A stretch of 64,000 nt of DNA from assembly GCF_025362475.1 (NCBI RefSeq), contig NZ_JANYGH010000002.1:1-64000 (forward strand). The letters run 5' to 3'. The stretch comes from Mucilaginibacter sp. (GTDB taxonomy: Bacteria; Bacteroidota; Bacteroidia; Sphingobacteriales; Sphingobacteriaceae). The position numbers and the translations under genes are program-made. Position 1 is the stretch's first letter. Each line of letters starts with the position of its first letter. Below the pieces are notes generated by a model. The model saw nothing but the letters and a program-made list of their open reading frames with translations, did no database searches and was not told the origin of the DNA. Positions 25,720 through 34,404 of this stretch are shown one piece after another.

Positions 25720-26940
25720 ATGCCAAAAAAAAGGTTTATATGGTGCATTGCACTGCTGGTTAGCTCAGGCTTATATGCACAACCTGCGTTGAAACCTTTT
25801 CCGCAGCATACCATTTATACAGCGGGCAGCATTATCCCAAACCATGTAAATCGCGAAAACCTGGATAACAGTGTGCGCGCCTTTTACCGGGAATGGAAAA
25901 GGCGTTATGTGAAAACGGTGGCTGGCAAAAATCAAAGTTATATTTGGTTTGAAAGGCCGGGCAACAAGCAATGCGTATCAGAGGGGCAAGGGTATGGCAT
26001 GATCATCGTGCCACTCATGGCCGGTGCCGATCCATCTGCCAAAGCGGTTTATGATGCATTGTTTCGCTATTACCGCGCGCACCCGGCAAAAAGGGGGCAG
26101 TATCTTATGAGTTGGGCGCAAAATGCCAAAGGCAATAACCTTGATCATTCTTCGGCGGCAGATGGTGATATAGATATCGCGTATTCCTTATTACTGGCAG
26201 ATAAACAATGGGGCAGCAAGGGCACTATTAACTATTTGAAAGAAGCCAGGGTATTGATAGGCGATATCATGCGCTACGAAATTAATCAGCAAACTTTTAC
26301 GGTACTCCTCAGTAACGAGGTTGAAGCAGATAGTAAGGATTATTTTGATACCCGTCCGTCGGATTTTATGCCCTCGCATTTTAAAGCCTTTAAAGCCGCT
26401 ACGGGAGATAGCCGTTGGGATAAAGTAACCAACAACACCTATCGTTTATTTGCCTTGATGCAACAACAATACAGCCCGGATGCGGGTTTGCTGCCCGATT
26501 TTATCCAGCAGGTGAACCATCATCCGCACCCGGCCAAAGCCATGTACCTGGAAACGAAATACGATGGCTATTATAATTACAATGCCTGCCGGGTTCCATG
26601 GCGCATAACTGCCGACTATTTATTATATGGCGACGCGCGTGCCAAAGCCATAAGTACTAAAATTAATCATTGGGTACGGTTGACCACCAAGGACAATCCC
26701 GATAATATTTCTGCCGGATACACATTGGCGGGAAATGATCTGCCTGCCCGCTACTTTGAAGCACTCAGTTTTATTGCACCATTTGCTGTAGCTGCCACAG
26801 CCGAAGCCAAAAACCAGCAATGGCTCAACCACACCTGGGATTACCTGGTGCATTTTAAAATAAAAGACTACGATTATTACGACAACAGCATAAAAATGCT
26901 CAACATGATTATTTTGAGCGGGAATTATTGGAAGGGGTGA
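25720..26940 (+). CDS. Glycoside hydrolase family 8 enzyme
   Basis: A 406-residue secreted protein (signal peptide ending SSGLYAQ). The GH8 proton donor lies in SEGQGYGM (Glu88), and the motif AADGDIDIAYSLL (Asp148, Asp150) corresponds to the family signature. The (alpha/alpha)6 length fits. GH8 enzymes cut beta-1,4-linked cellulose, xylan or chitosan, or release xylose from the reducing end of xylo-oligosaccharides; which applies here is not decidable by eye. It follows a 58-residue gene and is not part of a SusCD locus. Confidence 0.9.
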   Translation: MPKKRFIWCIALLVSSGLYAQPALKPFPQHTIYTAGSIIPNHVNRENLDNSVRAFYREWKRRYVKTVAGKNQSYIWFERPGNKQCVSEGQGYGMIIVPLMAGADPSAKAVYDALFRYYRAHPAKRGQYLMSWAQNAKGNNLDHSSAADGDIDIAYSLLLADKQWGSKGTINYLKEARVLIGDIMRYEINQQTFTVLLSNEVEADSKDYFDTRPSDFMPSHFKAFKAATGDSRWDKVTNNTYRLFALMQQQYSPDAGLLPDFIQQVNHHPHPAKAMYLETKYDGYYNYNACRVPWRITADYLLYGDARAKAISTKINHWVRLTTKDNPDNISAGYTLAGNDLPARYFEALSFIAPFAVAATAEAKNQQWLNHTWDYLVHFKIKDYDYYDNSIKMLNMIILSGNYWKG

Positions 26941-27030
26941 AAAGAAATTTCTGTTTTTTCTTTTTTCGACGCTATGCCTTCCGTTGTCAGTTATATGATT
27001 GTTTTGGAAATAATTACTAAATTGGGGTAT

Positions 27031-27255
27031 ATGAACATACAGGCAGAAAAACTAAATGTATTACAGCAAATTATTAACTCCGATGATATAGGTTTAATTA
27101 AAGATATTAAATCTTTGATCAGCAACAGGGAATTGGATTGGTTTGATAATTTAAGCAAACATCAGCAAGCTGATGTTAAAGAGGGATTAACGCAATTAGA
27201 CAAGGGGCAATCTTTCAGCCATGAAGATGCTAAAAAGAGATTCGATTTTAAATGA
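27031..27255 (+). CDS. Antitoxin-like protein of a decayed RelE/ParE pair
   Basis: The ATG at 27031 gives a 74-residue protein (MNIQAEKLNVLQQIINSDD..., ending HEDAKKRFDFK) typical of the small antitoxins encoded before RelE/ParE toxins in Bacteroidota: an N-terminal helical half, then a segment ending in an acidic DAKKRF tail. An in-frame ATG at 26974 would add 19 residues with no family support. The stop codon overlaps the ATG of a broken toxin frame (ATGA), so this is now an orphan antitoxin. Confidence 0.7.
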   Translation: MNIQAEKLNVLQQIINSDDIGLIKDIKSLISNRELDWFDNLSKHQQADVKEGLTQLDKGQSFSHEDAKKRFDFK

Positions 27256-27420
27256 TAATCATCTGGTCTGATAAAGCCGGAGAGACTTTTCAAAAAAATA
27301 TTGATTAAGCCTAAGAGCAAGGTTATTGAGCTGGTTACTTTTATAGATAACAGGCAAAAGCCTTAGGAAAAACAGGCGCTTGCTTTAAAGGCTAATAAAA
27401 ATATCAATCACTGGCTAAAA
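27252..27420 (+). pseudogene. Remnant of a RelE/ParE toxin gene
   Basis: The frame opens MIIIWSDKAGETFQKNID, a typical start of ParE/RelE toxins, then hits a stop after 18 codons. After a shift the next bases encode SKVIELVTFIDNRQK, which resembles the usual helix of the same toxins, then a second stop, and then EKQALALKANKNINHWLK. The full toxin of about 95 residues is therefore lost by at least one frameshift and stop codons. Confidence 0.65.
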
Positions 27421-27451
27421 CACAGCCAGTGATTAAGCTCAACACTTTGCA

Positions 27452-27691
27452 CTAAAAAGACAGTGTCTTCCGTCTACAAATGATTTTATCAATGGTGTTG
27501 CCTATAGCCGTTAAAATATGTTCGTCCAGGAAATCTTCATTTCGCTGCATCCATTCATTTCCTAACTTAAAAAGCATTGCTGCCCTGCCGTCTTTAAATT
27601 TTATATTCCATACATGCCATGTTTTAAAGTATGCACTTGTAATGCTGATGATGTGTGCAGATCCGTCTGCCAATTTTATTTTGTAATCCAT
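27452..27691 (-). CDS. Small hypothetical protein (79 residues)
   Basis: The frame MDYKIKLADGSAHIISIT..AYFKTWHVWNIKFKDGRAAMLFKLGNEWMQRNEDFLDEHILTAIG looks like a small beta-sheet domain followed by an amphipathic helix. This frame has better protein-like composition than the 68-codon frame on the opposite strand, which is its shadow. No family is recognised. It is isolated, with the thioredoxin-like gene divergent to it. It could be a stand-alone regulator or stress protein. Confidence 0.6.
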   Translation of the reverse strand: MDYKIKLADGSAHIISITSAYFKTWHVWNIKFKDGRAAMLFKLGNEWMQRNEDFLDEHILTAIGNTIDKIICRRKTLSF

Positions 27692-27954
27692 TGTTAGATG
27701 TATATGGTAATTCTGATGTATTATAAATACGTTACGGTAATTCCATTATTGTAAACTTTAAAGAATTTAACATAATTTAAGCAATCGGGTTGTGGCAGGT
27801 TTTTTAGTATAAAAAATGGTTGCGATAATGCTGAAGCCAGCATTATACGCTCTCAATAATTTCAAAAAGAACATATATAGCTGATAGTGTTGCTTATCCG
27901 TTTTAGGGATTCTTATCTTTATAAATATGGAAGTCGATAAATAAAAAATAAGGA

Positions 27955-28542
27955 ATGGAAAAGTTGGATTATAAAGCTTATTGGCAGCAGGGAATAGGAT
28001 ATGATCAATACAAAAAGCAAATGGCGGATGACCATGCTTCAAATGAAGATATCCAGATAAAAGATTACATCACCCTCAATCAGCGAAGAATGTACCGGGT
28101 TGAAAAAACTTACGCGGTATCAACCCATTTAGCCGATCAGATTAAAAACCTGAGCCACAAAATTTATTGGTTAATTTTAACAGAGCATTGGTGTGGGGAT
28201 GCAGCTCAAATACTCCCGGTTTTGAATGCCATGGTTAATTTAAGTGAAGGAAAAATTGAAATGAGGTTAGTTTATCGGGATCAAAACACCGAATTAATGG
28301 ATGCCTGGCTTACTAACGGAACACGATCAATTCCAAAAGTGATACAATTTAATGAAGATTTTAATTTAACCGGCGCCTGGGGACCGCGCCCGGCTGTTGC
28401 ACAGCAATTGGTACTCAAACTAAGGGCCGACCCGGCTACCATTGCTATTTATTCAACCGATTTGCATTTGTGGTACGCCAAAGACAAACAAAAATCCACT
28501 GAAGCAGAAATTGCCGAATTTATAGGCATGGCAGTAAACTAA
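27955..28542 (+). CDS. Thioredoxin-like protein with a single active-site cysteine
   Basis: A 195-residue cytoplasmic protein without a signal peptide. The thioredoxin fold is centred on YWLILTEHWCGDAAQILPVLNAM, and the cis-Pro strand is TRSIPKVIQF. The active-site CxxC is reduced to C-G-D-A: the second cysteine is Ala, as in a known Bacteroidota thioredoxin-like group. Such proteins cannot do the normal dithiol exchange and may act through mixed disulfides or peroxidase-like chemistry. TATCTTTA at 27914 is a near match to the -7 box, with TTG 21 bases upstream. Confidence 0.85.
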   Translation: MEKLDYKAYWQQGIGYDQYKKQMADDHASNEDIQIKDYITLNQRRMYRVEKTYAVSTHLADQIKNLSHKIYWLILTEHWCGDAAQILPVLNAMVNLSEGKIEMRLVYRDQNTELMDAWLTNGTRSIPKVIQFNEDFNLTGAWGPRPAVAQQLVLKLRADPATIAIYSTDLHLWYAKDKQKSTEAEIAEFIGMAVN

Positions 28543-28662
28543 TAGTTACACAGGATGGAAGTTATATTTAAGGTGCTGTAGTTAATAATAGCTTAAAAAG
28601 CATTTTGATGTAACTAATAGTATTTTAATCCGTTTAATTTAATTGTCAATTAAAGCCAAGCT

Positions 28663-30969
28663 ATGCAAAACGGTCCCTTCCGGATAGCCATTATTTATAT
28701 TATTATCAGCATTCTCTGGATCACTTTTAGCGACCGCCTGCTCTTTTTTTTCGCCCATCAATTTACCCAGGACCAATTTTTATTGATCAGCAGTGCCAAA
28801 GGGTATTTTTTTGTAATAGCTAATGGATGGTTTTTATACTACCTCATCAGGAAAGATGATTTAAAATTAAAGCAAAACGAAAACCAGTACCGCAATATGT
28901 ATGAAGCCAATCCGGTACCGATGTGGATCTATGATGAAGAATTAAAAATAATTTCGGTTAATGATGCGGCTATAAAAACTTATGGCTACAATAGAAATGA
29001 GTTTTTAACAAAAAGTATTCTGGATATCAGGCCACCGGAAGATACCGATAGCGTAACAGAGTTGGTAAAGCAATTGTCTGATGATTTAAATTTAAATGGT
29101 ACCTGGCGCCATATCAAAAAAGATGGCTCCCTTATTTATGTAAATATAACATCGCAAAAGATCATCTTTAATAACCGGCCAAACGTAATGGTTATGATTA
29201 AAGACATGACCGAGCGGATATTATTTGAACAAACACTTGAAAAAATAAACCGGGACCTGAAGAACGAGAAAAGAAAATTAAGGGAAACGCAATTGATCTC
29301 GAAAGTGGGCGGATGGATGCTTTTTCCTGAAACTAAAAAATTGATATGGTCTGATGAGTTGTTCACGCTTACGGGCATTAGCAAGGATGACCCGCGTGAT
29401 GCGTTTGATATTTACCTGGAACATATTTTTCCAGAAGACCGCCAAATGATGATTCAGGCGCTTGATGAACTTATTGGCAAGGGAAAGGCTATGGATATTA
29501 CGCACCGCATCCTGGCCGTAAACGGCGAAACCCGTTATATAAGGCAGTTGGCTTTTTTGGATGATGAGGATTCTGGTGTTTTAAAAGTGGTAGGCTCCAT
29601 GCAGGATATTACCGAACTGAAACAATTAGAAATAGAAAGAAATAAATACCAGTACAGTCTTGAAAATACTTTGAATAGCATCAGCGATGCTTTTTTTGCT
29701 CTGGACCATAACATGAATATTACCCGCATCAACCAGGTTTTCAGAGATTTGATTGATGAAGAAATTGTAACCATAGTTGGTGAAAGTATTTTTACGCTGT
29801 TTCCGAAAGAAAAGAATCGCTTATACCCGTATTACAAGAAAGCACTGGAGGAACGGGTTGTTGTAAAGCAGGAAGAATATTCGGTTATATTGAACAAATG
29901 GATACGTTTGGCGGCCTACCCAACAGAGGATGACGGGGTGGCGGTTTATTTTTCAGATATAACGGAGGATAGATTAAAGGATACCAAGCTTAAAGACGCC
30001 ATAGAAAGGTATGAATTGGTTGCACAGGCCACTAAGGATGTGATATATGATCTTAATATCATAAGTGACCACATTGTGTATAACACCAGCTTAACCCAAC
30101 TTATCGAGGTTCCTTATAACCAGATAGAATATGACCTGGAATGGTGGCGCGGACTAATTCACCCGGATGATGTTGCCGAGGTTAAAAAAAGCCAGCAGAA
30201 AATAAGTAGCGAAGGCAAAACAAACTGGGAATGCGAATACCGGGTAAATTGTGGTAACGGCCACTATAAATACATTATGGATCAGGGGTATTTTATTTAT
30301 AATGACCATAAAGAGCCAGTAAGGTTAATAGGAGTAGTTAAGGATATTGATGATCTTAAACGATCGACCCAGGAAAATAAGCGCCTGGCCGATATTATTA
30401 CCAGGGTTAACAATATGATTATTGTAACCGATGCTGAAAATAGAGTTCAATGGATCAATAAAGCATTTGAAGATATTGCCGGCTTTAACCTGGTTGAGAT
30501 GGGCGGGCGCGAGCCATTTGAGCTTTTAAGGGAGCCCGGTATGGATGAAGGCGAGATAAGCAACATGTATGCCAAGCAAAAAATGCGCGAAGCTTTCTCT
30601 GTCGACCTCGTGATCTATACCAAATTTAAGATCCCTTTATGGGTTTCGATAGAGTTAACGCCCATGTTTGATGATCACGGCATCTATTTGGGATACATAG
30701 CGGTTTACCAAAACATCACCCTGAGAAAAGAAAAGGAACAGGAAATACAACGGCAGAATGAGTTTTTAAAGGAAGTAGCCTGGATGAGTTCGCACGAGAT
30801 AAGGCGGCCGGTAGCCAACATGCTGGGGCTTATCAACCTGGCCGATGCAGCCAAAAACGAAAAAGAGAAAGAAGAAATTTTTGCATTACTCAGGATATGC
30901 GTTAGCGAAATGGATGGCATAGTTTATCAGATACACCATAAAATTGGTGATGTTGTGGATCTGTCATAA
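28663..30969 (+). CDS. Multi-PAS membrane sensor ending in a phospho-acceptor helix, no ATPase domain
   Basis: A 768-residue protein. Two membrane helices (about 8-28 and 46-62) are followed by about five PAS/PAC modules (roughly 75-190, 210-325, 340-440, 445-565 and 570-695). Repeated PAC endings mark them (VMIKDMTERILFEQ; VVGSMQDITELKQL; GVVKDIDDLKRS; AVYQNITLRKEKEQ). The final 68 residues form a histidine-kinase dimerisation helix pair with WMSSHEIRRPVANMLGLINL (His711). The stop comes at once afterward and no ATPase domain is encoded downstream. It may be phosphorylated in trans or work as a scaffold. Truncation by mutation is less likely because nothing resembling the missing part follows. 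Confidence 0.88.
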   Translation: MQNGPFRIAIIYIIISILWITFSDRLLFFFAHQFTQDQFLLISSAKGYFFVIANGWFLYYLIRKDDLKLKQNENQYRNMYEANPVPMWIYDEELKIISVNDAAIKTYGYNRNEFLTKSILDIRPPEDTDSVTELVKQLSDDLNLNGTWRHIKKDGSLIYVNITSQKIIFNNRPNVMVMIKDMTERILFEQTLEKINRDLKNEKRKLRETQLISKVGGWMLFPETKKLIWSDELFTLTGISKDDPRDAFDIYLEHIFPEDRQMMIQALDELIGKGKAMDITHRILAVNGETRYIRQLAFLDDEDSGVLKVVGSMQDITELKQLEIERNKYQYSLENTLNSISDAFFALDHNMNITRINQVFRDLIDEEIVTIVGESIFTLFPKEKNRLYPYYKKALEERVVVKQEEYSVILNKWIRLAAYPTEDDGVAVYFSDITEDRLKDTKLKDAIERYELVAQATKDVIYDLNIISDHIVYNTSLTQLIEVPYNQIEYDLEWWRGLIHPDDVAEVKKSQQKISSEGKTNWECEYRVNCGNGHYKYIMDQGYFIYNDHKEPVRLIGVVKDIDDLKRSTQENKRLADIITRVNNMIIVTDAENRVQWINKAFEDIAGFNLVEMGGREPFELLREPGMDEGEISNMYAKQKMREAFSVDLVIYTKFKIPLWVSIELTPMFDDHGIYLGYIAVYQNITLRKEKEQEIQRQNEFLKEVAWMSSHEIRRPVANMLGLINLADAAKNEKEKEEIFALLRICVSEMDGIVYQIHHKIGDVVDLS

Positions 30970-31024
30970 ATTATTTAACTAAGCGTTTATTACCTCGTTT
31001 TAAATTGAGTTTAGCTGTTTAAAA

Positions 31025-32230
31025 TTAAAAATTGACCTTGTCTTCTAAATTGATAATAAACGATAAGTCGGCATCGTTCCTGAATGCTACCTGCAAAGCA
31101 TTGCCATTGCTGCTTAGTTTTTCTATAAAATCATCCATCTTTTTTTTAAGGCCCAGCTCACCATCATGGTTGGTTAAATGCAGGGTTCCCTTTTTCACGG
31201 CCTGGTCCATCATATCTAATGTCTCCTGATCGGGGTTGTTAAATTTACCACTGGCCGATACCACATAATGATCTGCAGTTACATGCATTAAAAATTCCGG
31301 GGTCATATCTGCTTTACTCCCATGATGCGGCATTTTAAGTATATCAACGTGTATTTTTCCGTCTTTATCAAGCAGCCCCTTTAGTTTTAAGCCTGCATAT
31401 ATATCATCGCTCCTGCCGTCGCCGGTAAGCAGCATTTTTTTATCGCCAAACTTAACCAGGCAAACTATGCTGGATAAATTAAACGGCGATTTATCATTAT
31501 TAATAAGACTCGAAACGATGATCTTCTTACTTTCTTCCTTGCTTTTTGCTTTGGCTGCTTTTTTTAAATCTTTATCCCACTGTGTTTGTAGTTCCTGTAA
31601 TCGTTGCGCGGTAGGATGTACCACAATAATTTCCAAATCGCCGATGTGTAAATTTTTAGTCTTGATATCGCCGCGAACAAGTTTTGTATTACCCGGCTTA
31701 AGATTTTGAAAGGGAGCGTTAACGGATAGATTTAATTTGGCAACGTTATCGCGGATATGCCTTCCCTGGCCTGTAGAGGCTATTACGGCAACAATATGTT
31801 CGGGGGCATTATCAAACTGAGGAATTTGCAGGGAGCTTATATCTGCCGCATGTGCAGAAGTTTTTAAATCTTTAATGATGGGTATTTGCTGGTTCCCGAT
31901 AATATCATCAAAACTGTTAAACCAAAAGTTATCAATAATGAAATCCTGTTGTTCCTTCTCCGATAATTTATCTGTCATGGAATCTGTAAGGTCAATAATA
32001 CCCTGTATATGATCTTCATCAGCATGGCTGATCATGACCATAGCAAGGGGCAATGGTTCGTCGCCGGCAAGTTTCGCTTTAATTGCCATAAGGCGGGGCT
32101 TTAGTGTTTTTGAGTAAACACCCGGCGGGCCACCATCAATCAATATAGATTTTGGATCATTAGGGTCGCCAAAATGAAGCAACAGGCAATCACCATATTT
32201 AGCTTCAAGAACTTCTAAACTGAAAAGCAT
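31025..32230 (-). CDS. ComEC-type metallo-beta-lactamase-fold hydrolase, cytoplasmic
   Basis: A 401-residue protein with no signal peptide or membrane helix. The metal site is of ComEC/Rec2 type: SHADEDH (His69, Asp71, Asp73, His74), LLTGDGRSD and ILKMPHHGSKAD. The starting strands read FSLEVLEAKYGDCLLLHFGD..ILIDGGPPGVY. Stand-alone proteins of this group are candidate phosphodiesterases or nucleases, but substrates are mostly unknown. A Lys-rich helical insert (about 215-235) is unusual. It starts 34 bases after the subtilase gene on the same strand, so the two form an operon. Confidence 0.85.
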   Translation of the reverse strand: MLFSLEVLEAKYGDCLLLHFGDPNDPKSILIDGGPPGVYSKTLKPRLMAIKAKLAGDEPLPLAMVMISHADEDHIQGIIDLTDSMTDKLSEKEQQDFIIDNFWFNSFDDIIGNQQIPIIKDLKTSAHAADISSLQIPQFDNAPEHIVAVIASTGQGRHIRDNVAKLNLSVNAPFQNLKPGNTKLVRGDIKTKNLHIGDLEIIVVHPTAQRLQELQTQWDKDLKKAAKAKSKEESKKIIVSSLINNDKSPFNLSSIVCLVKFGDKKMLLTGDGRSDDIYAGLKLKGLLDKDGKIHVDILKMPHHGSKADMTPEFLMHVTADHYVVSASGKFNNPDQETLDMMDQAVKKGTLHLTNHDGELGLKKKMDDFIEKLSSNGNALQVAFRNDADLSFIINLEDKVNF

Positions 32231-32264
32231 ATGAAATGAGATTTAGTGAATGATAAACTGTTTT

Positions 32265-34082
32265 TTAAATCGATTGAATGGCCCGCAACACATCAAGCAT
32301 GCCGCAACCCTGAAAGTACTTTTCCCGGCCCAGATCGGTAGCTGTTTTGCACAGGGCCTGTTTAACTTTGCCCGGCTTGCCAATAAGCTCACGATGCCTG
32401 GCTAATATTAACGCAGCTGCGCCCGAAACATGGGGGGCAGCCATAGATGTACCATCCATGCGTTCCATACTGTTGTCTATACTGGTTGAAACAATTTTTT
32501 CTCCCGGGGCAACAAGATCAGGTTTTAACCTTCCGTCGCCGGTGGGGCCTTTGCTCGAAAAGTAGGATACACCGTAGTCATGTGGCCTGTTACGGTGAGT
32601 TGCCCCAACTGTAATAACCAACTCGGCGTTTCCGGGGTCGGTTATATTTACCATCCGGAACCCTGCACTTGTGCTGCTATCGGTGCTTGTAAACAATGCC
32701 TGCCCAAGGTTGCCTGCGGCGGCAACAATAACGGTACCTTCGTTAACCAGCTTTTCGCAGCAGATACAAACCGGGGTTTGCCCACAGGCATAGCTGGCCA
32801 CCTCATGCACCATCGAAAAGCTCATGTTAACACCATGTATAGCCGGTTCATCTTTCTGATTGTTCATCCAGCGGATGAATTGGATGCCTGCCAGGATATT
32901 AAACTCTTCTCCCGACCCGGAATCATCCATTACCCGGAGATCATAAAGATCTATCCCCGGGCACATGCCTATAACGTTTTGCATGGTAACTTCATCTTTT
33001 ATACCTGCGCCTATAATACCGGCTACATGGGTGCCATGCGGGTGCACAGGCGGATAGTATTCCTGGATATTATGCGGAATCCGCAACAGCGGAGCAATAA
33101 CCGACCAATCCAGGAGCCTGCCGTTTCTAAGATCATTATCTATTTCCTTAACAAAGTCCATTAACTCGCTATCTGAAAGCCCCGCATCATCGCTATCGCC
33201 GGATGATTTGATGGCCGAGGGGATATGTCTTGGTTTGTCAAAGGCATATTGCTTATGAATACTTGCAAGTACTTTTCTGAACCTTGTAAAATCATAAGAT
33301 GCAACTATCCGGGTATGATTAGAGAATTTATCCGTTTTATCGCCTAATGCATCATCAAAAGGTTTTTTTGTAGTTGTATCTGTTTTCCTGAAGGCTGGGT
33401 GGCGGGCATCAATGCCAGAATCAAGCACGGCCCAGGCAATACCCGAACCATCAATTTCAAATAAGCGCCTGCCGGCATCAGCTTTGGTTGCCGGTACCGA
33501 TCTTTCAATGGTTAGTGTTGCGCGCCGGTTGCGGTTTATAGCCCACAGGGTAACCGGCGCTTTTATTTTAAAGGGCTTAAATTCATCAAAGTAAGTATGA
33601 AAAGCGTGTTCAAATTCTTCTAATATTTCAGCCGGATTATCGCTTTGAGTTTGATTGGTATTTGCCGATAACACAATTGCCCCGATAAGCCGGATAAGCC
33701 AATAATAATCTTCGGTAGGCTCCTTATTTTTAAACAGGTAGGTTTGCCACCACTGCGTCATGGGTAAAGCAACCAAAATCAGTTCTTCAAAAGTAAGGCA
33801 GGCTACTACAGATTCGCCACTGGTGGCCAGTTGCCAGCCGCTTGTTTCTTCCGGCTTTTCCTGCCGCAGCAGGTTATGGGACAATGCAGTAAATAATTGC
33901 GATGCCGAAGAGTTTTTATGAGGTGACAGAATAAGATCTACCCGGTCTTGTTTAAGATCTCCGCGTTGTTCAAAATAGGCAAGCCAAACATCAGGGAAAA
34001 TTGGCGAATCCTGCGTAAAGCGCAAAGTTTGCTGAAATCTTTTAAAAATAAGGCTCTCTATTAATCCAGGGTTGATGATCAT
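32265..34082 (-). CDS. Cytoplasmic S8 (subtilisin-like) serine peptidase with large insertion
   Basis: A 605-residue protein with no signal peptide. The catalytic triad is intact: Asp221 (AWAVLDSGIDARHP), His349 (HPHGTHVAG) and Ser546 (GTSMAAPHVSG), with oxyanion Asn458. The first 200 residues are a separate helical domain without a recognised family; they lack the I9 propeptide look. Asp221 and His349 are 128 residues apart, against about 30 in subtilisin, because of an insert rich in charged residues (about 232-345). It is the first gene of an operon with the ComEC-type hydrolase. The pair suggests an intracellular proteolysis-controlled effector, but the function is unknown. Confidence 0.85.
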   Translation of the reverse strand: MIINPGLIESLIFKRFQQTLRFTQDSPIFPDVWLAYFEQRGDLKQDRVDLILSPHKNSSASQLFTALSHNLLRQEKPEETSGWQLATSGESVVACLTFEELILVALPMTQWWQTYLFKNKEPTEDYYWLIRLIGAIVLSANTNQTQSDNPAEILEEFEHAFHTYFDEFKPFKIKAPVTLWAINRNRRATLTIERSVPATKADAGRRLFEIDGSGIAWAVLDSGIDARHPAFRKTDTTTKKPFDDALGDKTDKFSNHTRIVASYDFTRFRKVLASIHKQYAFDKPRHIPSAIKSSGDSDDAGLSDSELMDFVKEIDNDLRNGRLLDWSVIAPLLRIPHNIQEYYPPVHPHGTHVAGIIGAGIKDEVTMQNVIGMCPGIDLYDLRVMDDSGSGEEFNILAGIQFIRWMNNQKDEPAIHGVNMSFSMVHEVASYACGQTPVCICCEKLVNEGTVIVAAAGNLGQALFTSTDSSTSAGFRMVNITDPGNAELVITVGATHRNRPHDYGVSYFSSKGPTGDGRLKPDLVAPGEKIVSTSIDNSMERMDGTSMAAPHVSGAAALILARHRELIGKPGKVKQALCKTATDLGREKYFQGCGMLDVLRAIQSI

Positions 34083-34327
34083 ACAAGAAAGAATTTAGGT
34101 TTAACTTGCTTGTTAATTTGCGGCTTAAAATCGAAGCCATCTAAATGGTAGATAATTGTACCAATTTAGAGTATTATAAGATATCAAACAAGGTATAAAT
34201 AATTTATTTGTTCGCAATTTATTGGTTATCAGTAGTGTTTGTGCTATGGAGAAAGGGGCAGCCCGTTTAATAGCGAGGTCAAATTAAACCGGGATACGCC
34301 TGCGTACCGGCGGCGAATCCCCGGAAA

Positions 34328-34358
34328 CAAAAAATCCCCCGGCAACCACGCCGGGAGA
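34328..34358 (-). terminator. Rho-independent terminator of the sodium/sugar symporter gene
   Basis: On the minus strand CCCGGC and GCCGGG pair across a six-base loop, flanked by further pairing, and run into T6. It stands 46 bases after the symporter stop codon. The remainder of the gap 34083-34404 is AT-rich and should contain the subtilase operon promoter. Confidence 0.85.
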
Positions 34359-34404
34359 TCAAATCAATATATAAACCAGAAGATCCTTATTGTGTTATGA
34401 TATA

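Noticed and set aside
31025..32230. ComEC competence protein
   Set aside because: Only the metallo-beta-lactamase domain is present; there are no membrane helices or competence domain.
32580..33164. 194-codon frame on the plus strand
   Set aside because: Antisense to the subtilase gene, whose catalytic motifs prove the minus-strand frame.
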